A program made the position numbers and the translations under genes. A stretch of 64,000 bases of DNA, taken from Arthrobotrys musiformis (lineage: Eukaryota > Ascomycota > Orbiliomycetes > Orbiliales > Orbiliaceae). The notes beneath the pieces are model-generated. The model was not told where the DNA came from and did not search any database. It saw nothing but the letters and a program-made list of their open reading frames with translations. Below are positions 22,958 to 34,447 of the stretch, piece after piece; the first letter of the stretch is position 1, and each line of letters starts with the position of its first letter. The stretch lies in NCBI GenBank assembly GCA_036971715.1, contig JAVHJL010000003.1, forward strand, positions 1,426,001-1,490,000. Direction: 5' to 3'.

Positions 22958-25900
22958 GGGTTAGTATCCCATCTATGCCGATTTCCTTCCGTGATATCCA
23001 GTCCATCCACCCATCTTAATTATCGACGTGGTCAGTTGCAGCTGCATTCGTATGCAATGTAGCTCGCCTTTGTCCGTGCGTCTACAGACCAAGACGGCCG
23101 GGCCAGCACCCATGATTGACTGCCTAACATTTCTGCCAGATCTAAACAGTACAAATGCTAAAGGATCAAAAAAACAATTTCCAATTATACGTATTCCCAT
23201 GGTCCGTGAGATTTGGCTAAAACCGTAGCAAAGAGTAGACAAGGCATGATCCCCCTATGAGATCTCGAACATTACATGCATCTAGCTTGCTCGCACCACG
23301 AATTTGCAATTTTCCAACAAGTTTATGGTTGCACAAAGCCCCCGATCGAGTTGAAAAGTTACTGTTTGGGGATAAAGATCTGCTCCTAAACAAGGCCATG
23401 TAACGCCAACACTGCGCAGATTTCGATATTCCGATGCAATTCGACATGATCAAGGTGCGGTCTGGACTTTTACCATTTGATACTCATCTTAGAGTTTTTT
23501 CCCTTATGCGCGATCAGATCCTTTCTCTTATCTCTAGCTAGAGGGAGAAAAATTTTTCTATCAAAGCGGTAGCGTTGGATAATGTTTATCGGTTGACGGA
23601 GAATCTTCAATATGCGCCCCTTCGACCGCCTGAAACAATCCATGAGTCGCATTCTTGGACCGAATCCGCACGAGCTACTTAAAGTCATTATAGGATTTTG
23701 GGTTTTCGAACCTTTTTTCGACGGCCGCGAATCGCTTAACCCTATCCCACTGGTCTTAGTTGCTCGGCCCGTAAATACCGCCAAGGACGTCGGTCATCCG
23801 AAGATAGCAAAGAATCCACTCCATAATATGATACTTAGTTGGCTTCGTAACGAATAATTTAGTCTTCCAAATTGATATATGTCGTTGGAGAAAACAAAAA
23901 CTAATGAAAGGCCTTTTTTTCTCTTGGCCCTCGGAAATTGGTGGATAGTTTTGTCGATTTTTTCATAATCTTACTTTTTTGTATTTTATTCCTTTTTCAA
24001 AATCAAGGGATGTTGAGGCGAGTTTCACCAGCTTAGCAAGCCAATTATATCAAGCTATAATAATGAGAAGGAAGAAAAGGGAAGAAGCTATAGCGGGCCC
24101 ATCTTATAGTCTATTAAGATTCACATAACGTGACCCCTTCATATATAACTCCACCGCTCTGAAAGAACATGAAGCAAAAAAGCTTGACCAATTAACCCAA
24201 GACTGCCTAGCGGTTTAAAAGTAACAATCAAGTTAGGGCAAATGGCAACTGAGTTCCGAATCTACGAATCAAACGAAGGGGGGATTTTCATACTAAGGAA
24301 GAAAAAAAACGTGCCAATTTACTTCAGATCTCGTGGCAAAAAAATTGGCCTGCCCTGCCCCTCAAGAGCACGTTTTTCGCATTTTCCCACCCCTCTCTCG
24401 TGCGATTCTCACACACACAAACCTTACAAAATCCCGTATGCAGAAACAATGTATGTCAATCACACCGCATACGGACTAAAATGAAAAAAACATGATGTAT
24501 GCATGTAGGATGCAAGATTCGTCACGTTTTTTGTGTTTAAACTTATACGACAGCTCGTATCGCATCTGCATCACGTTTTTAGCGTGGGCGTGGCATGATC
24601 TAGAGCAGTGTATACTAGTGCCACAAGAGCTCTGTTTTATCTTGCAGGAGAAACAGTATATGTAGCGCATTCTATATGTGTTATCGATGCGAACTACTAC
24701 TAACAGGTTGAGCGGTTTTTTTCTTCTTCCTCCGCTGCAGCAGCTCAAGCCAACCGCATACACCTTGAATGTTATGTTACCTTAGCTCGTACATATGTAT
24801 GTAAGTACTGACATAGCTGCAAAAAGCACGCCGAAGGCTCGTTCCGAGACCTCGTTATAGCCATAGCACATACGGATTTTTTTCTGATACGGATCTCGGC
24901 TTGGACGAATCTCTTACCCCGAGTAAGCTTAGTGACCCTAATAACCTCCTTGGAACAGTGACCCGAGCGTTCGAGGGAAATTTCGCCCGAAGGAATTAAT
25001 TGGTAAATGACAAGGTGCATTTGTCTTCGCAGAAAAAAAAGAGAGACGATACATGCAGGATTCCTGCATTGCATCAACATTTTTTTCACAAGTTCTTATT
25101 TTTCCCTGGTCGTTCTGTCAACTGTAACCGCATCCCCAACACATTCTTCGGAGTTGACAGGTGGGTTGAAATTAGAAACCATTATACACAAGTCTTACCT
25201 TGTTTTTCCCTTCTGATAAATTTGCACGAATGGGAAGAGGTAACCGCCCGAAGGAAGGCAAAAGAGGTATCAAAATACCTAACAGCATAACCCTTCCAAA
25301 ATATTGCTTCAGAAGGCTAAAATCACCCCGTAATCCTGTCCTCTTTTTCTTTCCTTTTTTCTTTCGCCTTACTCCCAACCGGCATGCCCATAACGGCCGG
25401 TACGTCCTATTTCTAGATACCAAACACGGTTCATGCTCAAGGGAGAGGGATTCGAAGGGGGCGTTTTGCAAACCCACTGGGCCAAAGATTCCGCTGCCCA
25501 GGTTTATTCCAACAAGCCTCAACCCAGTCCGAAAGAAAACTCTCCCAAACCGAGAGCTGGGTCCACCTCTTAAATATCTCCCCTCTCAAGCAGGAGAGTG
25601 AAAAAAAATACAAAACCGGTTGGATCGAGAAGAAATTATGAAATTACAAATGCTATATGAACGGTCTAGATGGAGTATAGCATACACAAATCCTTCATAG
25701 AAAAAATAACAATATTGGCATATACAAGATTATATAATTATCACCAAGCAAATTATATCTACTTCTAACACATCCTCGGGGGCGTAAATTAGAAACGTGC
25801 AGAACACCCGCGGAACGTGCCCTGCAACTTCTTTTCCATCTTGTAGAATTTTTTTTTTCTTTTCGTGTGTCAAGTGCCTGTCACCCCATAATGAAGCATG

Positions 25901-26199
25901 CGTCAGGCTCGTTGTTCGGGGAAATTAACGGTCGTTTCGTGACGAGGATGATGCTTGTATAGAGCAGCAATGGTTATTACCGTTTCAACTCTAAAATCTT
26001 ATTTTCAGTTCACGAAAGGCAATGGTTTACTGTAAACATGTGCAAGAGGAATTCATATGATTCTTCGAAGTCGCTACTTTTTCTCGCTTGGTTGGTTTAC
26101 AAACAAGGGAAAATATACGCATGGTCTTAGTGAGAAGAATATGGTGAGTAAAAAACATTGTCCATTTCAGTGAAGCCCTATAAACTCCGTTTCAATGTA

Positions 26200-26226
26200 A
26201 TGATGATGATGATGATGATGATGATA
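26200..26226. repeat. ATG trinucleotide repeat
   Basis: Nine ATG units in a row, followed by ATAATA. It lies in the 3' flank of the RGS gene. Confidence 0.75.
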
Positions 26227-26868
26227 ATAATGGTGAGAGGCGACAGCATAGAAGGAAAACAGACAGGTGGAAGGAAAGAAAGAAAAAAGAGTATATATAA
26301 TTTTTTTGCGATAGTATGGAATCAATAGTGCTAGACCATCCCAATGCACACCTCCCAAGTGATCTTATTCCCGTCTACTTCCGTCATTTGTAAGAAAACA
26401 AAGAAAAAGAGATAGTAAGGAAAAAATAGAAAAGAAACTTCGATACAAGATATGGTACGGAGAAAAGAAAAAGTAGTAGCAAACCTTCATACGGCCGTGA
26501 CACAGTGGGTGGGTGGGTTTCCGAGCATTACAAAGGAGATTATAAAAAGGAGGAACAGAAAAGAAAAGAAAAAAGTCTACCGTTAAGTGTATACCGCTGT
26601 GCAAGGTCTCAAGCAGTGTGAACAAAAACAACGTAAAACAAAGTGCTGAAATGATGTGTGGCCAGCAACTGCAAAATTAGAAATTCGTGAAAAGGCATTG
26701 GGTATCAAGAAGAAGCTCCTGGCGTGGCCTGTCTCTCCTTCGGTTTTTTTTTTTTTGGTTTGTTTTTGGATGAGGAGACGCCATGTTATGGATGGGATGC
26801 GGCGATAGCAAGGTGTTCAATATAATCAATCTAGACCAAAGACAAACATGTGAGTGTTGGTTCAAATA

Positions 26869-29781
26869 TTAAAGCTTTCGAGGCTCGATTTTCGCATGTC
26901 TCTGCATGGCACGGGGAGGGGGGGTAATACCATTTGCAGAGCCATCGTCAGAGCCGTGGTCTCCGGACATCTCAATGTATCGAGCGGTCCTTGCGAATTT
27001 TGGAACCGAGTCCTATCCAAAAGCTGTTAGTAAGATCCGTCGAGAGATGTATGGTATTTTTGGGAACTTACGCTAGCCATGAGTTTGAAAACTTGTTCCT
27101 GTGCTTTCTCAAATAGCGTGGCGACTTCTCGGAGGCTGCCGAGCATTCCTTGTTGATCCTTTGCAACGGCTCTAGTCATTGTTGAGGCAAGCTCTTGACG
27201 GAGAGTGTGGTCAATGTTCAACTCGCAGGGAGAACCGGGGGCGAGGAAGGCATTGTAAATTCCTATGGAGATATGTTAATTTTTTACGATATCGGCGCTG
27301 TGAAGAGATAATATTTACCATAAGCATAGGCCAAAGTCTCTCGGATATTGTCAAGAGTTGTCTGGTTCTTGAACTGTAGCTGGAAATCATTGACGTCGAT
27401 CCAGAAAGTCAAGTTCTCCTCGCAAAGTGTTTCACGCAAGAACTCTCTGAAAAGGAGACGCAGGGCCGGGTCGTGGATAATGCAAGAAAGACGAGTCGTA
27501 TTTGTCTCGCGATTTTCGCCTATTTCAAAATTAATGTCAGTTAGAGCCTATAAGACCAAATTTGCGTTGAGCAATGCATACCGGCTTCCCTGCCGCGCGC
27601 TGATTTAGAACCTTGAGAGCTCTTGTCGCCGTTGGCATGACCGTTCCTCTTCTCTATGCTTCCCCTCTCAGAATCTATCCAGCCTGCCACCCTCTTTCCA
27701 CGTTCTGTTATAACGTAGATAGCAGATTTGGTTGGCTGGAAGTCCTTCGCCTTTGGTTCCTGCTGAAGATATATTTTATCCTCAACCACACACTGAATAA
27801 GGCCGAACCTAGCAAACAGCCCAGCAATCTCGTGCGTCTCTACAGGTTCGATAGTCGTGCAGCAGTCGAGCAACCAGTCGACACCCGATTTGCCAGTGAA
27901 AGAGTACTTAACAACTTTGTCGTAGACCTTCCGTGTTTCTGCCAATTTGATACCGGTGTTTCCATCTCCATACTCCGATAACGAGTCCGAGTCGGACGCT
28001 GTGACGGTTTGCTTGATGTTGGGTGTGCTGCCAGCGAATCTTCGGAAGATAATCTCAGTGGTGGACTTGTCCTGAGAAACTTTGTCGGTAACCGCGTCTC
28101 TTTCGAGAATGACAAGTCGCATGGTGTTTAGAGGCGACGATAAGAGAGCCATGATGTGAGGAGAGTTGATTCCATTTCGTTGACAGAACCGTTCCAAAAC
28201 ATGTATCCCCTTTGGTGTCAACTGCCACAGCATGTTTTTGCTTGTAAATGGCGTGCCTGTCTTCTCCCCGACAGCTTCCATAAACCTCGCAGCGACAAAC
28301 TTTTGGCAGACAGTCCTAGCCATTTCCTTTGCCATGCTGAAAGTTGTCGTTGTCGTTGTTGTAACGATCCTAGAAGGATCCTTAGGGTCGGGCATTCTAT
28401 TAGATTGAGAAAATTTTAGAGACCCAAGATTATTTACAGCTTGATCTGATGTGAAAGTAAATGAATATGTTTTGAAGCGTAGCCTATGAGGTGTTAGAGG
28501 TAAAGAAACCATGAGTGTAGAAAAGAGATCTTTGAAATCCTGTCGCCGATAGGAATTAGCGAAGCTTTTTGAGGTACAAAAACCTGCATCGTCGCCTACC
28601 CTGGTGAAAGGTCTATCATCCTGCGTCATACGCAACAATCTTGATGATGATTGATGCATGTTGGGCGTATTTGTTCTTGAAGGGTCTGTGGCAACTGCCC
28701 GTGAATGATTCCCGGTCGTTTCAAGAACTTCAGCAAGTGTTAAACCCGCAGGAAACCTCTGGTTAAGAGATTCCAAGTTATCGTAGCTAGACGATTTTAA
28801 GAGACTGCCGTCACTTTTTCTTCGACTGGATAGAGTCTTTTTCCGGCCGAGGGTTTGTGAGGTCAAAGGTGTTGTACTGCCGTTTTGAGGATTTGTAGGC
28901 GAACCTGAAACCGCTCGTGCAAGATTGGCAAGCGAAAGAAGTGGGTTGACAGATGAGATGCTGATTGACGCTCGATTGGTGTGTCCGGTGTTTCCAACAC
29001 TTGCAGACTCCTTGGTACTACTATTGGTCGAGCCGTCTGTTTGCTTGACAGAACAGGGACCTTCGATGGTAGTGAACGATGGAGATGGGACTGCGTTTGA
29101 GAGATTCTTGATTTGCCTCTGAGCAAGAGTGCTGTAATATGAAGTAGACGCTGCGGTTGCTGGTACTACTTGTGCTACTGGTACAGGACGGTGGTCGTCT
29201 TTTTTGGAGAAGCCGTTATTTTTCCCGGTACTGTAGTTGTGGTTGTTGGAGTTGTTGGATGGAGATGAGGCGAGAGAACTGGAGCGAGGACTGTTGATAA
29301 TAACACCAGATGTCGGAAGGATAGTGCAGTCGCTTGGCTCTTGGGATTCTTGGATGGGAGTTATTGGAGAAGTTGGGAAACTTTCCGTGGGAGTTGATTT
29401 AAAGGATGAGGGCGAAAGAGCCGTTCCAGTTCCAGAAGATGGGGATGTCGGGTTTTGGTTGGACGGATTGGGAATGGTACTGCCGCCGGCGCTGTTGTTA
29501 CCACCGCTGCTGCTGGTAGTGATGATTGGGAGGCTGTTTCTTCTGATATTGGCACCGGTACTGTTACTGTAATTGTAATTGGACCCGGTTTCAGAATTAT
29601 CGACAATTCGGATGCCCCCAGAGGCTCTGATGTTACTGTTATTCTTGGTAATGATAATGTTCCGGTTTGATATTAATGATATGTCGGTTGGTGGTGGTAA
29701 AGTCGCAAGGCTGCTGCCACCGGCTGCGCTCGGACTGTCACAAGATCCAGAGGGAAAAGGCAGGACAGTCGTATCAGGCAT
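26869..29781 (-). CDS. flbA: DEP-RGS regulator of G-protein signalling, FlbA/Sst2 family
   Basis: GTPase-activating protein for a heterotrimeric G-alpha, the FlbA/Sst2 type that promotes sporulation by shutting off growth signalling. Four exons on the minus strand: 29781-27582, 27519-27319, 27262-27072 and 27012-26869. They join to 2736 nt (911 residues). Residues 1-380 are disordered and rich in Ser/Asn/Thr/Pro. Two DEP domains follow: about 400-500 (RLRFKTYSFTFTSDQAVNNL, then AKEMARTVCQKFVAARFMEA) and about 600-690 (YSFTGKSGVDWLLDCCTTIE...FARFGLIQ). The RGS domain spans exons 2-3 (LFREFLRETLCEENLTFWID, then AYGIYNAFLAPGSPCELNID). A TTACTAACAG branch site supports the last intron. The frame is open for 133 codons upstream of the chosen ATG, so a longer N-terminus is possible. 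Budding yeast Sst2 has the same domain order. Confidence 0.93.
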
Positions 29782-30461
29782 GTAAGAGGAAGGAACGGGA
29801 GGAGAGATGGCTATATACTGCAACTGTACATGTATATGCGAGATGCATATAAACAGTTGAGTACTTCCGGTTAGCTGTTTACTGAACAAGCAACCAACGT
29901 AACAGCATGCGCATAGCAGAGACGCTTCGACCGAAAAGCGAATCGATAGCCGGCCGGGACGCCGTCGGTTTATAAATAATAACGAAAAAAAAAATATATT
30001 CAAAAAAATGTGAGAGAAAAAGGAACACCGGCAAACAAAGACGGGGTTTGTGCAAAAAGGAGATGATGGTCCGTTCCCCTCTCCCCGATCGAAGAATATT
30101 CGTCGAAGCAAAAGCAAAAGCAGATGCAAGATGATGGCCGGCCGACTAACTGACCGACTGGCTGACGGACGGACTGACAATAGGAATAAGAAACGACGAT
30201 GTGTGATATTAATCTGCAGTCCAAAACGCGAGACAAGAAGAAGAGACGAAACCCAACGGACAGACGGTGCTTTGGTTTAATAGGAAAGAAGAAGCGTTCA
30301 AAAAGGAAAGAAGGGAAGGTCCCAGGTTTGGGATGACCCTCCGCTGGTGCATTTGCTTTTGCTACACAGGGCTATTTTTCTCACATATTGGATTTGCCCG
30401 TGGGTTCCCTGCGAAAGAGCACTAGCATGGCAGTTTATTACAGAGCCAGTAGTTCGCTACT

Positions 30462-30486
30462 TTGTGGATGTGGATGTGGATGTGGA
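30462..30486. repeat. TGTGGA tandem repeat
   Basis: Four consecutive TGTGGA units in the region upstream of the RGS gene. Confidence 0.7.
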
Positions 30487-30548
30487 CCTGGGCCAGACAA
30501 AACCGAACCAAACCAACAAGGTTGCCCTCTCTTCGAGTTAATTGCGCT

Positions 30549-30575
30549 CTGCTTCTGCTGCTGCTGCTGCTGCTT
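30549..30575. repeat. CTG trinucleotide repeat
   Basis: CTGCTTCTG followed by five or six CTG units, noncoding, upstream of the RGS gene. It produces spurious leucine or serine runs in overlapping frames. Confidence 0.7.
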
Positions 30576-30775
30576 CTTTTTTCTTGTCCTTCTGTTCGCT
30601 CACTAACCGTGTATGTCACTAACCCACTAGTTAAACTTGCTCCTCGGTTGAGCAAGTGCAAGTTTGAACAGAGAGACCAAAAATTTGATACCGAAAAGGC
30701 AGGAAAAAGAAACTGCGCAGGAAACATGGGCTGGAGGATGCAAATTTGGGGCCAGAAAAAGCATGCTCCTCGAAA

Positions 30776-30829
30776 AGTAGCGTGGCAGCGGTAAATGGTG
30801 TAGGCAACCGGGGTGTCTGCCACGCTACT
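30776..30829. other. 13-bp perfect inverted repeat
   Basis: AGTAGCGTGGCAG at 30776-30788 and its exact reverse complement at 30817-30829, separated by 28 nt. It lies about 1 kb upstream of the RGS start codon. It could be a paired regulator-binding site or an RNA hairpin in the leader; nothing in the sequence decides which. Confidence 0.55.
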
Positions 30830-33800
30830 GCTGCACAGCCAGGGAGGGGTGAAAGTGGAGCATATCGAACGACAAAACAAAGCAAATTGCTCTCGGTCAG
30901 TCTGAGGGAATGTGGGTGTGTGGAGAAGAGAGGCCCTTTTCTCTATCCAGCTAGCCGGACGGGGGAAAGTCCTGAAAATAAGACTCGTCGGGAGTCCTGA
31001 CTGGCTGCACGAGTCAAGAATAAGGCGTGGGAATGAGAGAGCATGGCTCACACATGGCAATAACATCAGCAGATGGGGGGGGTACCCATAATTGGGCTTT
31101 TTTCTCCCGTTCGTCAATTCTGGGAAAGCCCTAACTAATCCAGACGGGGTCCATTTGAAGTCGGAGAACTGTCTTCCAAAAGCCGTAGATGGCCGTTTCG
31201 AATGTTTCCATTCTCTTCCTGTTCGCTTCATCGATGCCGCTGGACCCCCTGTAGATTATTCTATTAACTCGCCCACCATGCCCTCAACCCGTCGGATGGT
31301 CTGAAAATAAACCAAAAAGACGACGGGGCAACATGCTAGTCTGCATGTAAGTACTTAGTACCATACACACTCTATGCATATATGTAAGGACGGGGGAAAG
31401 GGCAGAGGGGAGATTAGGGGAGTGTGGTGAGCTTGCAGATGCATTCCGAAAGGAAGGATGGGTCGCAACGTGGGCTGGTTGTACCACTTTGTCATAGGAG
31501 ATGCTCTTGCCTGTCAAATCAACAGGTTCCCCCAGGACGATGAAAATGCAGTGATTCGCGGAAGTGCCAGTGCAATGAGACCAAGGGGGCAGGGGAACAG
31601 CAGAAAAAGAATGCCTACCGGACTCGCTAGAGCTAGGCACCGCTCGTAGGCTGAACGGTACCGGAGTGAGCGGTGACTAATGTCGGATTGGACGCCGCCT
31701 AATACAAATGGTGATATATCGATTTATACCGACATCAACAATAGGAAAGGCAGCTAAAAAAAAAAGCCGTAGATGATGTCAAAATAGATATCGACTCCAC
31801 AAGCAAGCTTTCCTTCCACCCACCCACTTGACATCAGGTGCTGATAGCGAAACCTTAAAAATGGCTTGCGAGACAAGACAGAAAAGAGGCGAGAGGGTAT
31901 AATTTTAGAAAGTCAAATGGCCGTGGGAAGGACCGAACGAAGCTCGAAGCGCCACCGTTAGACATACACTACCCACGGATCCCCCCCCAGTGCCAGTGCC
32001 GGTGGTGCACAGCGTTCTTTTCCTGAAGGTTCAAAATTGAAACAGTGGTTTATGGCGAAAACAGCATAAGACACAAATAAAACGGTTAACCTACAGGTGA
32101 TACTAGTTTGGGAGGTTGGAGGGGTGGTCGGCAGGCTCGTCGTCGTAGGTTCGTCAAGCACTGGTACCAGTCTCATTCGGGGAGATGCAGATAAGGATAG
32201 GTGATTGGCCAAATTTGTTTTTGAAGAGAAATGTGGAATCGACTTTAATTGTGATTGTCTTTGTCTTCCCTATCGGTTTTGTCTGTTCGTCTGTATAGGA
32301 AGCTTGATTCGACTTTTTAATTAAGAGGATCTAGTTTTGGATTCGATTTGATTTGAGATTCAAGCCGCAAGCGTCAACGTTCGGGGAGAAGCCTTCTAGA
32401 ATTCAACTCGAATGTAACTCGAAAATTGATGGCCACAAAAAAAGCCAACCAGATCAAGTAATAAAATAAGAAAAAAAGGGACGAGGAACACGGAGCAATA
32501 TGCCGGTCGGTGGAGCAGTCCAATTGTATGTAAAAGGTCGATCAGTGTGCGGAAGCACGTAGTATAGTGGATGAGCGTATGTCGGGTCTACGAGACGAGT
32601 TTCGCGTGTGAAGGAAGAAAAGTGACTACAGTTCAGGGTATCCTGGTGCAGAGGCTCGATTTAACAGATTCACAAGTTAACGTTAGGTCATTCCTCCTTT
32701 ACTCGCGGGCACCTCCGTATTATATTATGTATGAGTGTATCAACCAACAGCAAAAACGGGGGCTCGTTTTGCTGCTGCGGTTCAGCGTTACTTCGAGTGT
32801 TTCCCTTTTACTTGATAGGAGAGAGGACCCTTAGGCCTCTCGCTTGGCCCGCGATTTTAAAGCTTGACGTGATGTAGTATTATATTGTATCTCCACCATA
32901 TCGTATTATTATTTATTACTGTCAGTGCAGTGCAGTGACGGTGCAGAACCTTCTGTCTTTTATCCATTTTACCGCTCTCTATTCAGAAGTTCGAGAAGAG
33001 CAATCATGACAGGAGAAGGCGAACCACAGACAGAACTTTCCACGAACAATCCAAACGGTGTGAAGTCAGAGACGCCGTGGCTTCTCATCCCTGAAGGAGG
33101 TAAGGGTGGGTGGTGGAGCCATCTCTCACCGACTGGGGCCCTGCGCTTTTGCATTCCCACGAGCTTAAAAACCCCACTTCTTCAAAATGCCAGAAACCTT
33201 CGAAGAAAGCCGCCAGCCTTCTTGGCCAAGCCTCATCTTGAAACGTCCGCATGGAAAGGAATAAGCTCTAATGACCCACAAGTAAGTGGAGGCAATAACA
33301 GTATTCTTCAGTTATGGACCGGACTCACTCCGGACTCCACCAATAACTTCGCTATGTTTATGCTCAATAACACGGCCTACATATGTTCTTATCGCCCTTA
33401 CTAACCCGGAATCTTCGCAATTCATCAAAAAAAAGTGAGTAAAGTTTCCCGACAAGATCCTTCTTTAGTTAAGATCGGTTCTGGAAAAAATAACAGTGGG
33501 TCGACGGTCACAAAGGGACTTAATTATTAAACAAGACCGCCATGAAAACGCCTCATGATGCTAGTGTGGGACTGTCCAACGGGATTTTTTCTCTTTCAGC
33601 TCCAGTACCACGTGGCAATATTAATTATCTTGAGATGTTTTACACTATCGAAAGAGGTCGTACCGTGCTACATACCACGCCGCAATCTAGCGACGCCTTC
33701 TGTGTCGGGTGGAGATACTCTCTGACCATTCAAAGCAAAGCATATATATCCGGATTGACTCGCTTCCGTTTAATCTATCTGATGCCAGAGCACCTGAGAG

Positions 33801-34425
33801 CTCTCTTGATGGGCAATATAGGTTTTGTATTTGGAAAGATCGCCTTCGGTGAAACGGGTCAAGATCAACTCGGAGTTGCATGTTCAGCTCCGCAATTCAA
33901 GGAGCAGGATATATCAGGTTGAGCCTGTCGTTTTCGGAATCCATAGATCTACGGTTCCTCCAGAAGCTCATGCACAGTCACGGCGTCATTACAATCCTGT
34001 TGGAAAAGCGTCTAACCAACTACAGGTCATACCCTCCCAGAAAATAAAAAACACAAGCCAGGTCAGTATGTCTATACTCTGTACTTGCTGTGGTGGTAAG
34101 TATATATCATTTGGATCCACAAGGTTTGTTTGAAGAGTCGAAGTGTACCGGTTGCACGACCCCGAGTTCGAAGGAACCACCAAAGTCGATATTCTCTCGG
34201 CCCTAAATTGGCACCGTGGTGGAACAATTCCGTTACGCCCACCAAATTGCCACGTTGTGAATCCCTGCTCCAACCAATTTGTTCCATGAAGTCTTCCATG
34301 GAGACTTGTAGGGATTCCTCGAAGCTTATTCACATGTCTATCAACTTTTTTTTGCCTCCCGGCGGAAATACCACCCCAGCCATACATGAAGATCCATATG
34401 TGATAATGGCAAGAAGTCAAATGTG

Positions 34426-34447
34426 AAAAAAAAAAAAAAAAAAAAAA
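34426..34447. repeat. poly-A tract (22 A)
   Basis: Uninterrupted run of 22 A in noncoding DNA. No retroelement body is recognisable next to it. Confidence 0.8.

Larger units (their letters stand above)
21974..26868. other. 4.9-kb gene-free stretch
   Basis: ORC4 and the RGS gene converge on this stretch. No open frame carries a recognisable domain. Opposing frames around 23.5-23.9 kb and 25.2-25.6 kb are the longest and look random. It contains a poly-A/GAAA microsatellite, an ATG repeat and a perfect short hairpin (listed separately). The RGS gene 3' untranslated region is likely in the right end. Confidence 0.45.

Noticed and set aside
25200..25601. 133-codon plus frame in the gene-free block
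   Set aside because: Overlapped by an equally long frame on the other strand; no family content.
30422..31231. 269-codon open frame on the minus strand
   Set aside because: Low complexity, serine run produced by a CTG repeat and His/Ile run by the TGTGGA repeat; no family resemblance and it lies in the RGS upstream region.
32925..33404. 159-codon open frame on the plus strand
   Set aside because: No recognisable motif, no signal peptide, no supporting exon on either side; composition looks random.
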